55,195 nt of DNA from positions 1-55,195 of the forward strand of contig NZ_JAOQJU010000019.1 of NCBI RefSeq assembly GCF_025567385.1, in the 5' to 3' direction. Position numbers and translations under genes: made by a program. The stretch is from Claveliimonas acetigenes. Lineage in GTDB: Bacteria; Bacillota; Clostridia; Lachnospirales; Lachnospiraceae. Each line of letters begins with the position of its first letter. Within the stretch, counting starts at the first letter, position 1. The notes beneath the pieces are model-generated. The model saw only the letters and a program-made list of their open reading frames with translations, searched no databases and had not been told where the DNA came from. Shown here piece after piece: positions 8,000 through 16,243 of the stretch.

Positions 8000-8030
8000 G
8001 TATTTATGAAAAGGAAGAGGAGGATTTATT

Positions 8031-9785
8031 ATGGCTGAAGAAATTTTAAGCGCTGTAAGTGATCAGGTCTTTGGAGTCTGGTTCTTAATCGGAGCTGCTC
8101 TGGTATTCTGGATGCAGGCGGGATTTGCTATGGTGGAGGCAGGATTTACCAGGGCAAAAAACTCGGGAAATATTCTGATGAAGAACCTGATGGACTTCTG
8201 TATCGGAACAGTAATGTTTATCCTGATAGGTTTTAGTTTGTTACTTGGAGAAGATTTCCTTGGGTTAATCGGAAAGCCCGGATTCGATATTATTACCAAT
8301 TATGCGAATTTTGATTGGTCTGCTTTCGTATTCAATCTGGTATTTTGTGCGACTACAGCAACAATCGTATCAGGGGCTATGGCAGAAAGGACAAAATTTT
8401 TATCCTACTGCATTTATTCTGCAGTGATTTCTGCATTGATTTACCCAATTGAGGCACATTGGATCTGGGGCGGCGGCTGGCTTTCACAGATAGGCTTCCA
8501 TGATTATGCAGGTTCTTGTGCGATTCATATGGTAGGCGGCATTTCCGCATTGATTGGAGCAAAGATCCTTGGACCCCGTATTGGTAAGTTTACGAAGGAT
8601 GAATCCGGTAAGATCGTCAAAGTAAACGCATTCCCCGGTCACAACCTTCCAATTGGCTGTCTTGGTGTATTTATCCTGTGGCTTGGCTGGTACGGGTTCA
8701 ATGGAGCTGCTGCTACAACGGTAGATGAACTTGCTTCTATCTTCCTGACTACAACAGTAGCACCGGCAGTTGCAACAGTCGTGTGTATGATTTTTACATG
8801 GGTGAAATATGGAAAACCAGATGTATCTATGTGTCTGAATGCATCTTTGGCAGGTCTGGTTGCAATTACAGCTCCTTGTGATGTTACAGATGTAGTTGGT
8901 GCAACTGTAATTGGCGCGGTAGCTGGTGTGCTGGTAGTATTCGGTGTATGGCTTCTGGATGAAAAACTGCGGATTGACGACCCGGTCGGTGCGGTTGCAG
9001 TTCACTGTTTAAATGGTATCTGGGGAACAATTGCAGTTGGTTTGTTTGCAACATCTTCTTCACCGGCATTTGAGACGGCAGGAATTAAAGAAGGTCTATT
9101 CTACGGCGGCGGTTTTGAGCAGCTTGGACTTCAGTTGATTGGATTTGCGTCGGTTGCAGCATGGACGGCAGTCACGATTACGATCGCTTTCCTTGCAATT
9201 AAGGCAACTGTAGGCCTTCGTGTTTCAGAAGAAGAAGAAATTGTCGGACTGGATGCAACAGAACATGGACTTCCTTCAGCTTACGCGGGCTTCAGTATTA
9301 TGGATATTTCTAACACCATGACTATGGATGTAAATGAAAATACAGACCTTGGCGTGGAGAGCTTCGATGCAGCTTCTGACGCAATGAAAAATGCGGCCGT
9401 TAAAGTTGTTAAAATGCCTGTTACAGAGACTGGAATGTACAAAGTTTCTATTATTGCAAAATTGTCCAGATATGACCGCTTAAAGAAAGCCATGAATGAT
9501 ATTGGTGTAACCGGTATGACGGTAACGCAGGTTATGGGCTGTGGCGTTCAGAAAGGCGCCGGCGAAAAATACCGTGGAGTTGAGATGGACGCAACCCTGC
9601 TTCCGAAAGTTAAGGTTGAGGTTATCGTAGGAAATATTCCGGTAGATAAGGTAGTGGACGCTGCGAAGAAAGCACTGTATACAGGACATATCGGAGATGG
9701 TAAGATCTTTGTATACAATGTGGATAAGGTAATTAAGGTCCGCACGGGCGAAGAAGATCTGGCGGCTCTGGCAGACGTAGAGTAA
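8031..9785 (+). CDS. amt: Ammonium transporter fused to a C-terminal PII (GlnB) domain
   Basis: Fusion protein of 584 residues. Residues 1 to about 410 form an 11-helix Amt channel for ammonium: FWMQAGFAMVEAGFTRAKN near the N-terminus, His166 in CAIHMVGG and the second pore His in VHCLNGIWGT around residue 325. After a linker, residues from about 467 to 575 are a complete PII domain: YKVSIIAKLSRYDRLKKAM, the T-loop KYRGVEM with its Tyr, and the closing GDGKIFVYNVDKVIKVRTGE. PII normally senses 2-oxoglutarate, ATP/ADP and energy state and plugs the channel; here it is tethered. The start has GAGGAGG eight bases upstream. It is a single-gene unit, terminated at 9842-9877. Confidence 0.93.
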   Translation: MAEEILSAVSDQVFGVWFLIGAALVFWMQAGFAMVEAGFTRAKNSGNILMKNLMDFCIGTVMFILIGFSLLLGEDFLGLIGKPGFDIITNYANFDWSAFVFNLVFCATTATIVSGAMAERTKFLSYCIYSAVISALIYPIEAHWIWGGGWLSQIGFHDYAGSCAIHMVGGISALIGAKILGPRIGKFTKDESGKIVKVNAFPGHNLPIGCLGVFILWLGWYGFNGAAATTVDELASIFLTTTVAPAVATVVCMIFTWVKYGKPDVSMCLNASLAGLVAITAPCDVTDVVGATVIGAVAGVLVVFGVWLLDEKLRIDDPVGAVAVHCLNGIWGTIAVGLFATSSSPAFETAGIKEGLFYGGGFEQLGLQLIGFASVAAWTAVTITIAFLAIKATVGLRVSEEEEIVGLDATEHGLPSAYAGFSIMDISNTMTMDVNENTDLGVESFDAASDAMKNAAVKVVKMPVTETGMYKVSIIAKLSRYDRLKKAMNDIGVTGMTVTQVMGCGVQKGAGEKYRGVEMDATLLPKVKVEVIVGNIPVDKVVDAAKKALYTGHIGDGKIFVYNVDKVIKVRTGEEDLAALADVE

Positions 9786-9841
9786 TGAAAAGACGGTTGG
9801 CATTATGATCCAACAGTACAAAAAGAATATAAAAACAAAAG

Positions 9842-9877
9842 GATCGTATCTGTGTCGCTTACAGGTACGATCTTTTT
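9842..9877 (+). terminator. Intrinsic terminator after amt
   Basis: GATCGTATCTGT pairs with ACAGGTACGATC (12 bp, one G-U), loop of seven, followed by TTTTT. The remaining 210 bases to the next gene hold only its promoter. Confidence 0.9.
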
Positions 9878-10045
9878 CTATTAATAGAAACAAATTTCAG
9901 CGTATCATCAAACAAATCAGTACGTATTATATGTAAACTAACATGTAATGTCAACAGAAAAATGCTCTGGAAAGTAAATTTAATTAAAGAATGGGAAAAA
10001 GCAGCAATGTTGTGTATCTGGGACTGGCAACTGTGCCGACAGCTT

Positions 10046-10053
10046 GTTATAAT
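10046..10053 (+). promoter_or_regulatory. Extended -10 promoter of the HAD gene
   Basis: TGTTATAAT is a perfect TATAAT with the TG extension. The -35 region (TGGCAA, 17 bases upstream) is weak, as is usual for extended -10 promoters. Confidence 0.5.
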
Positions 10054-10087
10054 AAATTTCATAGCGAAAAAGAAAGGAGAAACAGCA

Positions 10088-10795
10088 GTGAAGATTAAAC
10101 ATATATTATTTGACCTGGATGGAACGCTGCTTCCGATGAAGCAGGATGAGTTTGTGGAATATTATCTGCCTCTGTTGGCAGAGCGCTTTGTGGACAGGGG
10201 AATTTTGCAGAAAGAATTTATCGGGTACATATGGAAGGGATTTGCCGCAATGGTAGCAAATGATGGAAGCTGTACAAATGAAGAGGTTTTCTGGAAGTGT
10301 TTTCAGGAAAACCTTCCCTTCTCCCGGGAAGAGCTGGTGCGGGATACCATAGATTTCTATGGCGGAGATTTTAATAAGGCGATTCATGCAACCCAGCCGA
10401 CGCTTGTATCGGGGGAGATTATCCGGGCGGCGAAGGAGAAGGGTATACAGGTGTATCTTGCGACCAATCCGGTGTTCCCACGAGTGGCGACGATGAACAG
10501 GATTCGCTGGGCCGGGCTTCGGGCGGAGGATTTCCGCATAATTACTACCTATGAGAATTACTGTTACTGTAAACCAAATACGAAGTATTATGAGGAGATT
10601 TTAAAGGAATTTGCTTTAAATCCGGAGGAATGTCTGATGGTAGGAAATGACGTGGAAGACGATCTGGCGGCCGGAAAACTGGGGATAAAAACCTATCTTG
10701 TGACAGATTGCGTGGAAAATAAGAAAAATCTGCCGATTACTGCAGATTATACGGGCTCTCTGAAGGATTGTCTGGCATTTGTAAAGGAGATATAG
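10088..10795 (+). CDS. HAD-superfamily hydrolase
   Basis: A 235-residue haloacid-dehalogenase-type phosphatase. Motif I is FDLDGTLLP (nucleophile and acid/base Asp), motif II is ATNP, motif III the Lys of YCKPNTKYY, and motif IV MVGNDVEDDLAAGK. A helical cap lies between motifs I and II. The chosen start is GTG with AAGGAG eight bases before it; a longer in-frame reading starts within the promoter region and is rejected. The substrate is unknown. The membrane-protein gene follows after one base, so the two are an operon. Confidence 0.85.
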   Translation: MKIKHILFDLDGTLLPMKQDEFVEYYLPLLAERFVDRGILQKEFIGYIWKGFAAMVANDGSCTNEEVFWKCFQENLPFSREELVRDTIDFYGGDFNKAIHATQPTLVSGEIIRAAKEKGIQVYLATNPVFPRVATMNRIRWAGLRAEDFRIITTYENYCYCKPNTKYYEEILKEFALNPEECLMVGNDVEDDLAAGKLGIKTYLVTDCVENKKNLPITADYTGSLKDCLAFVKEI

Positions 10796-10796
10796 G

Positions 10797-11591
10797 ATGA
10801 AAGTTGATTTAAAAAAAGCAGCAAGAATAATCATTCCATTTATAATAGCCCTGATTTCCATCTTTGGTGTAAGCAGAGCTGCAGCCTCACCGGAATTTCA
10901 TGCGAAAACGATTGAATCTCTGGATGAAAAGAGGAACACCGTAATGGAACTGACGGCGGCATCTACAGCGGCATCTGCGGCAATTACTCTGATTCCGGGC
11001 GATACGGCGACTCCCATAGCAGAGAAGCTTGCAGATTTAAGTACATATTTCCTGGTGGTCCTGTGTGCGATTTATCTGGAAAAATATTTGGTGACAATTA
11101 CGGGTTACGCTGCATTTTCCATATTGATTCCCGCCGCCTGCGTGTTATATATAGTGAGTGTTTTTTATAAAGAAAAGGCATGTAAATGGCTTGCAAATAA
11201 ATTGATTGTGTTTGGAATAGCAATTGTGCTGATTGTACCGGCGAGTGTGCAGCTGTCGAATCTGATAGAGCGAACTTACGAGTCTTCCATTAATGAAACG
11301 ATTGAATCTGCCAGACAGGCGACAGAAGAAATAGAAGGAAGTGCGGGGGATTCGGATGAAAGTGAGGACGACGAAAGCGGGGTATTATCGGGATTCTTCT
11401 CTAAAATAACGGATGGCGTGTCAGGAGTTGTGGAGAAAGTAGAAAATATTCTGAATGATTTTGTTGAAGCGCTGGCGGTGATGATTGTGACTTCGTGCGT
11501 GATACCGATTGTGGTTATTATATTTTTTATCTGGCTTGTGAAAAATATTCTGGGAATGAATATCAGTATTCCGGTGAAAAAGCCCCGTTAG
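10797..11591 (+). CDS. Hypothetical membrane protein
   Basis: A protein of 264 residues with an N-terminal hydrophobic segment (IIIPFIIALISIFGV), central membrane segments (YFLVVLCAIYL, ITGYAAFSILIPAACVLYIVSVFY, LIVFGIAIVLIVPASV), an acidic soluble loop (GDSDESEDDESG) with amphipathic helices, and a final membrane helix (IPIVVIIFFIWLVKNIL). I do not recognise the family. Its start is one base after the HAD stop, with AAAGGAG inside the HAD end. The terminator follows at 11689. Confidence 0.7.
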   Translation: MKVDLKKAARIIIPFIIALISIFGVSRAAASPEFHAKTIESLDEKRNTVMELTAASTAASAAITLIPGDTATPIAEKLADLSTYFLVVLCAIYLEKYLVTITGYAAFSILIPAACVLYIVSVFYKEKACKWLANKLIVFGIAIVLIVPASVQLSNLIERTYESSINETIESARQATEEIEGSAGDSDESEDDESGVLSGFFSKITDGVSGVVEKVENILNDFVEALAVMIVTSCVIPIVVIIFFIWLVKNILGMNISIPVKKPR

Positions 11592-11688
11592 TACAGATTC
11601 CAGACTTTTTAAGTTCCGAATCCTTTCGTGGAATGTCTCTTCCAATTGCATACAGCATGAATTCTTTATAATGGATAAATTTCAGGGG

Positions 11689-11725
11689 AAGGCGTGACTC
11701 ATGTGGGTCACGCCTTCTTTTGTTT
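11689..11725 (+). terminator. Intrinsic terminator
   Basis: AAGGCGTGAC pairs with GTCACGCCTT (10 bp), loop TCATGTGG, followed by CTTTTGTTTT. It ends the HAD/membrane-protein operon about 100 bases downstream of the stop. The region up to 11842 holds nothing else I can name. Confidence 0.85.
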
Positions 11726-11842
11726 TAGATGAATGGAGGAAATAGCCACCGCAAAAGCAAAGGGAATATAGGCTTCTTTGTGATAAAAAGAAGAAATCTG
11801 ATAGATTCTGATAGATAATCCAAAGAATAATCTGTAAAATAC

Positions 11843-11871
11843 TTGTATCGGAGGCAATTTTACAGTATAAT
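11843..11871 (+). promoter_or_regulatory. Promoter of the zinc-ribbon gene
   Basis: TTGTAT, 17 bases, TATAAT. The transcript would have a leader of about 110 bases before the ATG at 11986. Confidence 0.65.
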
Positions 11872-11985
11872 ATGAGACATGTAGGAGTCTGTCAAGATGT
11901 ACGCTATTTGATAATATCAATGCAATTTATAGAAGAAAACAGAAAAAATGTTGTTTTTGAGGAAATGTCAGTAAGGGAGAAATTT

Positions 11986-13266
11986 ATGAAAAGATGTCCA
12001 AGATGTAACAGAGTTTATTCGGATTTGGTTAGTGTATGCCCGGAATGTAATGTTTCGTTGACAAGCAAGCAAGGTAATGATACGAATCCGTACAATAAAG
12101 CAAAGAGGCGTGAAAGAAAAACGGGGAACAAGGATAAACGCAATGGAAAAAAGAAGCTGCCTTACATCATTTTGATAGTGGTTTTGTGTATTATTCTGAT
12201 TTGTATACTGAGTCAGTGTGGGTCTTCAGCAGATACATCGAATCGGAATATTGAAACGAATGAAGATGTGGCTGAAGATATCATATATGGTGATGTGGTC
12301 GAAGATATCACATATGATGATGTGGATGACGATGGTTTTGTAAAAGAAAAGACTCTTGAGAATGCGGAAACTTTTGAAGAAGTGACTGCAACAGAAGAAT
12401 ATCAGGATCCAACCAGTAATTATGCAACCGTAGAAATCGATGGGGAAGAAGTTGTATTTTTCATGGGAGAATGCAAAGAGGTGAACGATTCCGGTGTTGG
12501 CACTTATGTTCGGGCTTCTTTTTACAATTATCGTGACGGCGAAGAAGAATATAAGCTTATGATGCAGATCAGCTACAATTTGCCCGACGGTAACTATGCG
12601 GAAGATGACTTTGAACGGGGCAATAAGGCACATGGTTATACATTCAGTGCATATTTATATAAGACAAACTGGGAGAAGATCAACGATTCTACGGAGTATA
12701 GTTATGTGATAAGTAAAGTTAATGGCAGCTATACTTTGGAATTGAATTCCAGTGATTCGAAAGATTTGCATTACCAGCTTCATTTGTCAATACAGGATGC
12801 GAAACAGTGTGGCGGGGTAGAAAGCGGCTGGGGAGAGACTAAGTACACAGCAGATTTTGCAGTAGGGGAAGTCAACCCTATTGTTGAGAAAATGAACCAA
12901 TTGGGAAATGGATCCCGTAACTCAGACAATGACAACGATAATGATGATGGTGATAATGATGATACAGTTGTCTACGATGACGATTGTCCGCGATGCGGTG
13001 GTTTGGGAGAGTGTGACGTATGTTTTGGAGAGAAAACCGTGAGATGCCCCAATGCAAATAATTGTTCCGATGGAGAATGTATTGAATGTGGCGGAGACGG
13101 TGTAGTAGAGGTGTTCAGTCCATCCAGTACAGTTGGAAGTGATGTCAAAACCAGATCGTGTACATATTGCGGAGGAGATGGAATTTGCAATACTTGCGAT
13201 GGGACTGGGGAAATTGTCTGTGAAGAATGCGGTGGCAGTGGAAAGTGCCCGGTTTGTGGAAAATAA
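11986..13266 (+). CDS. Zinc-ribbon membrane protein with DnaJ-like cysteine repeats
   Basis: A protein of 426 residues, starting at the ATG after AAGGGAG. Order: N-terminal zinc ribbon (CPRC...CPEC), basic linker, one membrane helix (LPYIILIVVLCIILICIL), an acidic region, a beta-rich extracellular domain of about 150 residues, an Asp/Asn-rich linker, and a C-terminal zinc finger block with CPRCGG, CDVCFG, CIECGGDG, CTYCGGDG, CNTCDGTG, CEECGGSG and CPVCGK. The last resembles the CxxCxGxG repeats of DnaJ. The ribbon would be cytosolic and the DnaJ-like block outside, which is unusual. The exact family is unknown to me. A short kinase-like fragment follows. Confidence 0.75.
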   Translation: MKRCPRCNRVYSDLVSVCPECNVSLTSKQGNDTNPYNKAKRRERKTGNKDKRNGKKKLPYIILIVVLCIILICILSQCGSSADTSNRNIETNEDVAEDIIYGDVVEDITYDDVDDDGFVKEKTLENAETFEEVTATEEYQDPTSNYATVEIDGEEVVFFMGECKEVNDSGVGTYVRASFYNYRDGEEEYKLMMQISYNLPDGNYAEDDFERGNKAHGYTFSAYLYKTNWEKINDSTEYSYVISKVNGSYTLELNSSDSKDLHYQLHLSIQDAKQCGGVESGWGETKYTADFAVGEVNPIVEKMNQLGNGSRNSDNDNDNDDGDNDDTVVYDDDCPRCGGLGECDVCFGEKTVRCPNANNCSDGECIECGGDGVVEVFSPSSTVGSDVKTRSCTYCGGDGICNTCDGTGEIVCEECGGSGKCPVCGK

Positions 13267-13303
13267 TATGAGAAATTAATTATAACCAAGGGAGAAAAAA
13301 TAT

Positions 13304-13492
13304 ATGTCTGAAATACTATCAGGCCTGAGCGGAAGGAAATATACGATTGTGGCTCATATCAAATTAGGTGGGGAAGGCGGAGTATATGAAACCGATATTC
13401 CGGAAGTGGCTGCGAAACTTTATGATACTTCTAAGATTAATGTGGAAGCGCGTATGTCAGAGATGGAGAATCATACTTCCAAATACAAATAG
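13304..13492 (+). pseudogene. N-terminal fragment of a protein kinase-like gene
   Basis: A 62-residue frame with a good start context reads LSGRKYTIVAHIKLGGEGGVYE followed by VAAKLYD. This matches a kinase glycine-rich loop (LGxGGEGxVY) and the Val-Ala-x-Lys strand, as in bacterial Ser/Thr kinases that have LGEGGEGTVY...VAKIY. It ends after a helix where a kinase would continue for more than 200 residues; no catalytic loop is found downstream. I read it as a truncated remnant. Whether it is expressed is unknown. Confidence 0.55.
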
Positions 13493-13526
13493 GATAAAAG
13501 TGCACAAGGGTATTTAACAGAGAAAA

Positions 13527-13551
13527 TCCGCTAACCACAAGGGTTAGCGGA
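13527..13551 (+). terminator. Hairpin after the kinase fragment
   Basis: TCCGCTAACC pairs with GGTTAGCGGA (10 bp), loop ACAAG, followed by CTTCTGCTTTTA. Probable intrinsic terminator with a weak U-run. Confidence 0.6.
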
Positions 13552-13642
13552 CTTCTGCTTTTATAGTTATCTAAAGGAATGAGAGTAAAGTGTGCACCGT
13601 GGGGAGTGTACCCCCAGCGGTGTTTTACTTTATGAGGGGGGT

Positions 13643-13716
13643 GATAGTTGAATCTCTATCAACTATCTGACTCTAGTATAATAGAAAAATGTGTCCAAAA
13701 TGTTTTCAAACTCTAA
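13643..13716 (+). other. Short ORF under a strong ribosome site, with a hairpin over its start
   Basis: GAGGGGGGTG is followed seven bases later by a TTG frame of 22 codons (LNLYQLSDSSIIEKCVQNVF...). GATAGTTGA/TCAACTATC (13643-13651 with 13659-13667) is a perfect 9-bp hairpin over the start. A second hairpin-rich stretch, with TGGGGAGTGTACCCCCA, lies just upstream at about 13590-13625. It resembles the start of small holin-like toxin genes (MxLYQ...) that has lost its hydrophobic body, but this is only a resemblance. Confidence 0.3.
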
Positions 13717-13757
13717 AAGAAATCGAAAAAATCTTAAGAAAAGATTAAAAACAAAAA

Positions 13758-13828
13758 AGCAGATAACGGGAGTCGAACCCGCCTTTCCAGCTTGGGAAGC
13801 TAGCGTTCTACCGATGAACCATATCTGC
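13758..13828 (-). tRNA. tRNA-Gly (anticodon CCC)
   Basis: The minus strand folds as a complete cloverleaf of 71 nt. Acceptor arms GCAGATA/TATCTGC, D-stem GTTC/GAAC, anticodon stem CTAGC/GCTGG with loop TTCCCAA (anticodon CCC), T-arm GCGGG-TTCGACT-CCCGT, discriminator T; CCA is not encoded. Confidence 0.95.
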
Positions 13829-13858
13829 ATATGTATATTATAGCACTTTGAAAAACTA

Positions 13859-13887
13859 TTGTACATACCCAAAATAATTTATATAAT
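13859..13887 (+). promoter_or_regulatory. Possible promoter of the phosphopantetheinyl transferase gene
   Basis: TTGTAC, 17 bases, TATAAT. The transcript would run through the cloverleaf repeat at 13913-13983 before reaching the gene. Confidence 0.45.
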
Positions 13888-13912
13888 GGTAACAATCCGG
13901 CTTATGAGCGGA

Positions 13913-13983
13913 GCGCCATTTTATGAGCAAAAATAGCTGCATAGCAGCGGAGAAGCATCGTAGATGCGTTTTGCGAATGGCGC
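13913..13983. repeat. REP-like cloverleaf palindrome
   Basis: Outer stem GCGCCATT/AATGGCGC (13913-13920 with 13976-13983), a second pairing GCAAAA/TTTTGC, and two inner perfect hairpins GCTGC-ATA-GCAGC and GCATC-GTA-GATGC. The design matches dispersed extragenic repeats; no second copy is in the window. Confidence 0.55.
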
Positions 13984-14052
13984 GGGATGAACTGTTATAT
14001 GATAATGATTCCAGGATTGTTCTGCAACAGATGAAAGGAGCAGGTGTTTGGG

Positions 14053-14703
14053 ATGATTCAGACTTGGGCAGCGGACATTACACCGCTTTGCGAAAGCAGT
14101 ATTTATAGAAAATATTATAATCTGGTACCGGATTTCCGGAAAGAAAAGGCGGATAAGATACAGGATATGCAGGGGAAAGCACAGAGTGTAGGTGTGTGGA
14201 TTTTGTTGATGCGGATGCGGGAAGCCTATGGGATTTCCGGGGAGACTGTTTTTAATCTGTCCCATTCCGGGCAATATGTATTGTGTTCTGTAGATGATGG
14301 CAAGGGTGTATTCCCGGAGGTGAAATTAGGCTGTGACATTGAGGTGGCAGGAGAATACAACGAAAAAAGGCAAAGACTTGCAGAGCGGTTCTTTTCTGAA
14401 GGAGAGGTTTCCTATATTTTGAGTAAAAAAACAGAAGAAGAAAAAAGGCAGGCTTTTTATCGGTTGTGGGTGCTGAAAGAAAGTTTTATGAAGGCAACAA
14501 GGCTGGGAATGAAATTGGATATGAGAAGCTTTGAAGTGCAGTTTGATAGTGAGGATGGCGCTGTGCTGGCAAGACAGCCGGAGGCGATAAAGGATGTCTG
14601 GCATTATCAGGAATATGAGATAGAAGGCATAGAAGCGAAGATTGCTGTGTGCAGTACGGCGGATGAATTCGGGCAGCCGGAGATGCCGCAGCTGTTTCGG
14701 TAA
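14053..14703 (+). CDS. 4'-phosphopantetheinyl transferase superfamily protein
   Basis: Sfp/AcpT-like protein of 216 residues, which transfers phosphopantetheine from CoA to a carrier-protein serine. Seen motifs: NLSHSGQYVLCSVDD, GCDIEV (Mg2+-binding Asp and Glu), FFSEGEV and FYRLWVLKESFMKATRLGM (the WxxKES signature). The ATG at 14053 is 12 bases after GGAG; a GTG three codons upstream is the alternative. No carrier protein or NRPS/PKS gene is nearby, so the target is unknown. The gene converges with the histidine kinase gene. Confidence 0.85.
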   Translation: MIQTWAADITPLCESSIYRKYYNLVPDFRKEKADKIQDMQGKAQSVGVWILLMRMREAYGISGETVFNLSHSGQYVLCSVDDGKGVFPEVKLGCDIEVAGEYNEKRQRLAERFFSEGEVSYILSKKTEEEKRQAFYRLWVLKESFMKATRLGMKLDMRSFEVQFDSEDGAVLARQPEAIKDVWHYQEYEIEGIEAKIAVCSTADEFGQPEMPQLFR

Positions 14704-14758
14704 TTGCAATTAGGTACAGGGCAAAATGCGGTTGGGTACAGGGTAAACTGCAATTGCA

Positions 14759-14787
14759 GACGTAGTAAAATGACACTTTACTACGTC
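14759..14787. terminator. Perfect 11-bp inverted repeat between convergent genes
   Basis: GACGTAGTAAA and TTTACTACGTC with a 7-base loop; the right arm overlaps the stop of the histidine kinase. No U-run follows on either strand, so it may act as an RNA 3'-end stabiliser more than an intrinsic terminator. Confidence 0.4.
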
Positions 14788-16229
14788 CCCAATTGCAGTG
14801 AAAAGATAAATTCTGTACCGACGCCTTCCGTACTAATGACGTTGATATTCTCTCCGTGTGCCTGGACGGCTTCTTTTACGATGGCAAGCCCAAGTCCGGT
14901 GCCTTTTTTGTCTTTGCCGCGGGAAGCGTCTGTCTTATAGAAACGCTCCCAGATTTTATTCAGGGAATCCCGGGGAATCCCGCATCCGTAATCTTTGACG
15001 GAGATGTAAGCTTTGTCTCCCCGTTCTGTTGTCTCAACGGTGATGGTAGAATCCGGTTCGCTGAATTTGATGGCGTTGTCAATGAGATTGTAAAGAACCT
15101 GTTGGATTTTTCGCTTGTCGGCGTATACTTTTAGAACCTTGGTGGCAAGGAGCAGCTCGATGGAGATTCTCTTCTGTGTGCAGGTTCCTTCAAAGGAAGC
15201 GGCGGTGTTTTTTATGACCTCATGAATGTCGAAGGAGGTTTTGTCCAGCAGGAGCTGCTCGGTGTCAAATTCGTTCAGAGCCAGTAAATCGTGGGTCAGG
15301 TCTGTCAGGCGTTCCGTCTCAAATAAAATGATTTTTAAATATTTTTCCTGCAGTTCAGGAGGAATCGTGCCGTCTGCCATTGCTTCTACATAACCTTTAA
15401 TGGAGGTTAGCGGTGAGCGGAAATCGTGGGATACATTTGCTACGAATTTCTTCTGATAATCCTCCATATCACGTAAATGTGATGACATATAGTTTAATGA
15501 AGCAGACAGATAACCTATTTCATCCTGGGTGGTAACCGGAATTTCATAGTCCAGATTGCCGGAGGCGTACTGGGTTGCGGCTTCTGTGATTTTCCGCAGA
15601 GGCCGGTGTACCATGAATTGAAATGCCAGCAGGATAATAAAAGATAGTAAGTAAATAATTACTAAAGTTATATATACGTTTCTCATAAACATATCGCGGC
15701 GCGGACTAATGTCTGATAAAGGTTTATGGATAAGCAGGTATCCTTTTATGGAAAATCCCTGTGTCACCGGGGCAATTACAGTAAGTACGTCTTCCTCAAA
15801 ATATCCATGGTAGTCACCCTCCTGCCAGGTGCTGCTACCGCTTTCTGCCGGATTGAAGTCTTCAATGGAGGTGGGAGGAGAGGGATAGTCATCCGGCTGT
15901 GCGGATGCAATCAAGTTCCTGTTTTTGTCCACAAACCATATGGCAGCATTCGTGTAAGCTTTCATTCCGTTTAGCTGAGTGTGAATATCTGAAGAAGAAG
16001 CGGAGTCGGAAAAATAAGCGGGCAGATAGTCTGCGGCGGTTACAGTTGCCTCCTGGTATAAGGATTCGGCTTCAGATTTTTTCAAAGCCGTCCAGGTCAG
16101 GCCGGAGGTCAACGTGGCGGCAGTAAAAAAGAGTAAAAAACCAAAGATGATATATACAATTATAAATTTTAAGTACAGAGTACTCTGCGGCTGCGAAGTA
16201 CTCTGTTTTTTTGCTGTTTTCCTTTTCAT
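14781..16229 (-). CDS. HAMP-type sensor histidine kinase
   Basis: A membrane sensor kinase of 482 residues. A first membrane helix (about 20-42), an extracytoplasmic sensor of about 140 residues, a second helix (about 185-205), HAMP (RPLRKITEAATQYASGNLD), HisKA with phosphoacceptor His268 (NVSHDFRSPL), then HATPase with N box (LIDNAIKFS), G1 (DYGCGIP) and G2 (GTGLGLAIV). It follows the response regulator by 14 bases on the same strand. The signal is unknown; the sensor domain has no recognised fold. Confidence 0.92.
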   Translation of the reverse strand: MKRKTAKKQSTSQPQSTLYLKFIIVYIIFGFLLFFTAATLTSGLTWTALKKSEAESLYQEATVTAADYLPAYFSDSASSSDIHTQLNGMKAYTNAAIWFVDKNRNLIASAQPDDYPSPPTSIEDFNPAESGSSTWQEGDYHGYFEEDVLTVIAPVTQGFSIKGYLLIHKPLSDISPRRDMFMRNVYITLVIIYLLSFIILLAFQFMVHRPLRKITEAATQYASGNLDYEIPVTTQDEIGYLSASLNYMSSHLRDMEDYQKKFVANVSHDFRSPLTSIKGYVEAMADGTIPPELQEKYLKIILFETERLTDLTHDLLALNEFDTEQLLLDKTSFDIHEVIKNTAASFEGTCTQKRISIELLLATKVLKVYADKRKIQQVLYNLIDNAIKFSEPDSTITVETTERGDKAYISVKDYGCGIPRDSLNKIWERFYKTDASRGKDKKGTGLGLAIVKEAVQAHGENINVISTEGVGTEFIFSLQLGT

Positions 16230-16243
16230 AAATAGCTCCCTAT

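Noticed and set aside
13923..14108. A 61-codon frame before the phosphopantetheinyl transferase
   Set aside because: Its first half is the REP-like cloverleaf and it has no ribosome site; it overlaps the real gene start in another frame.
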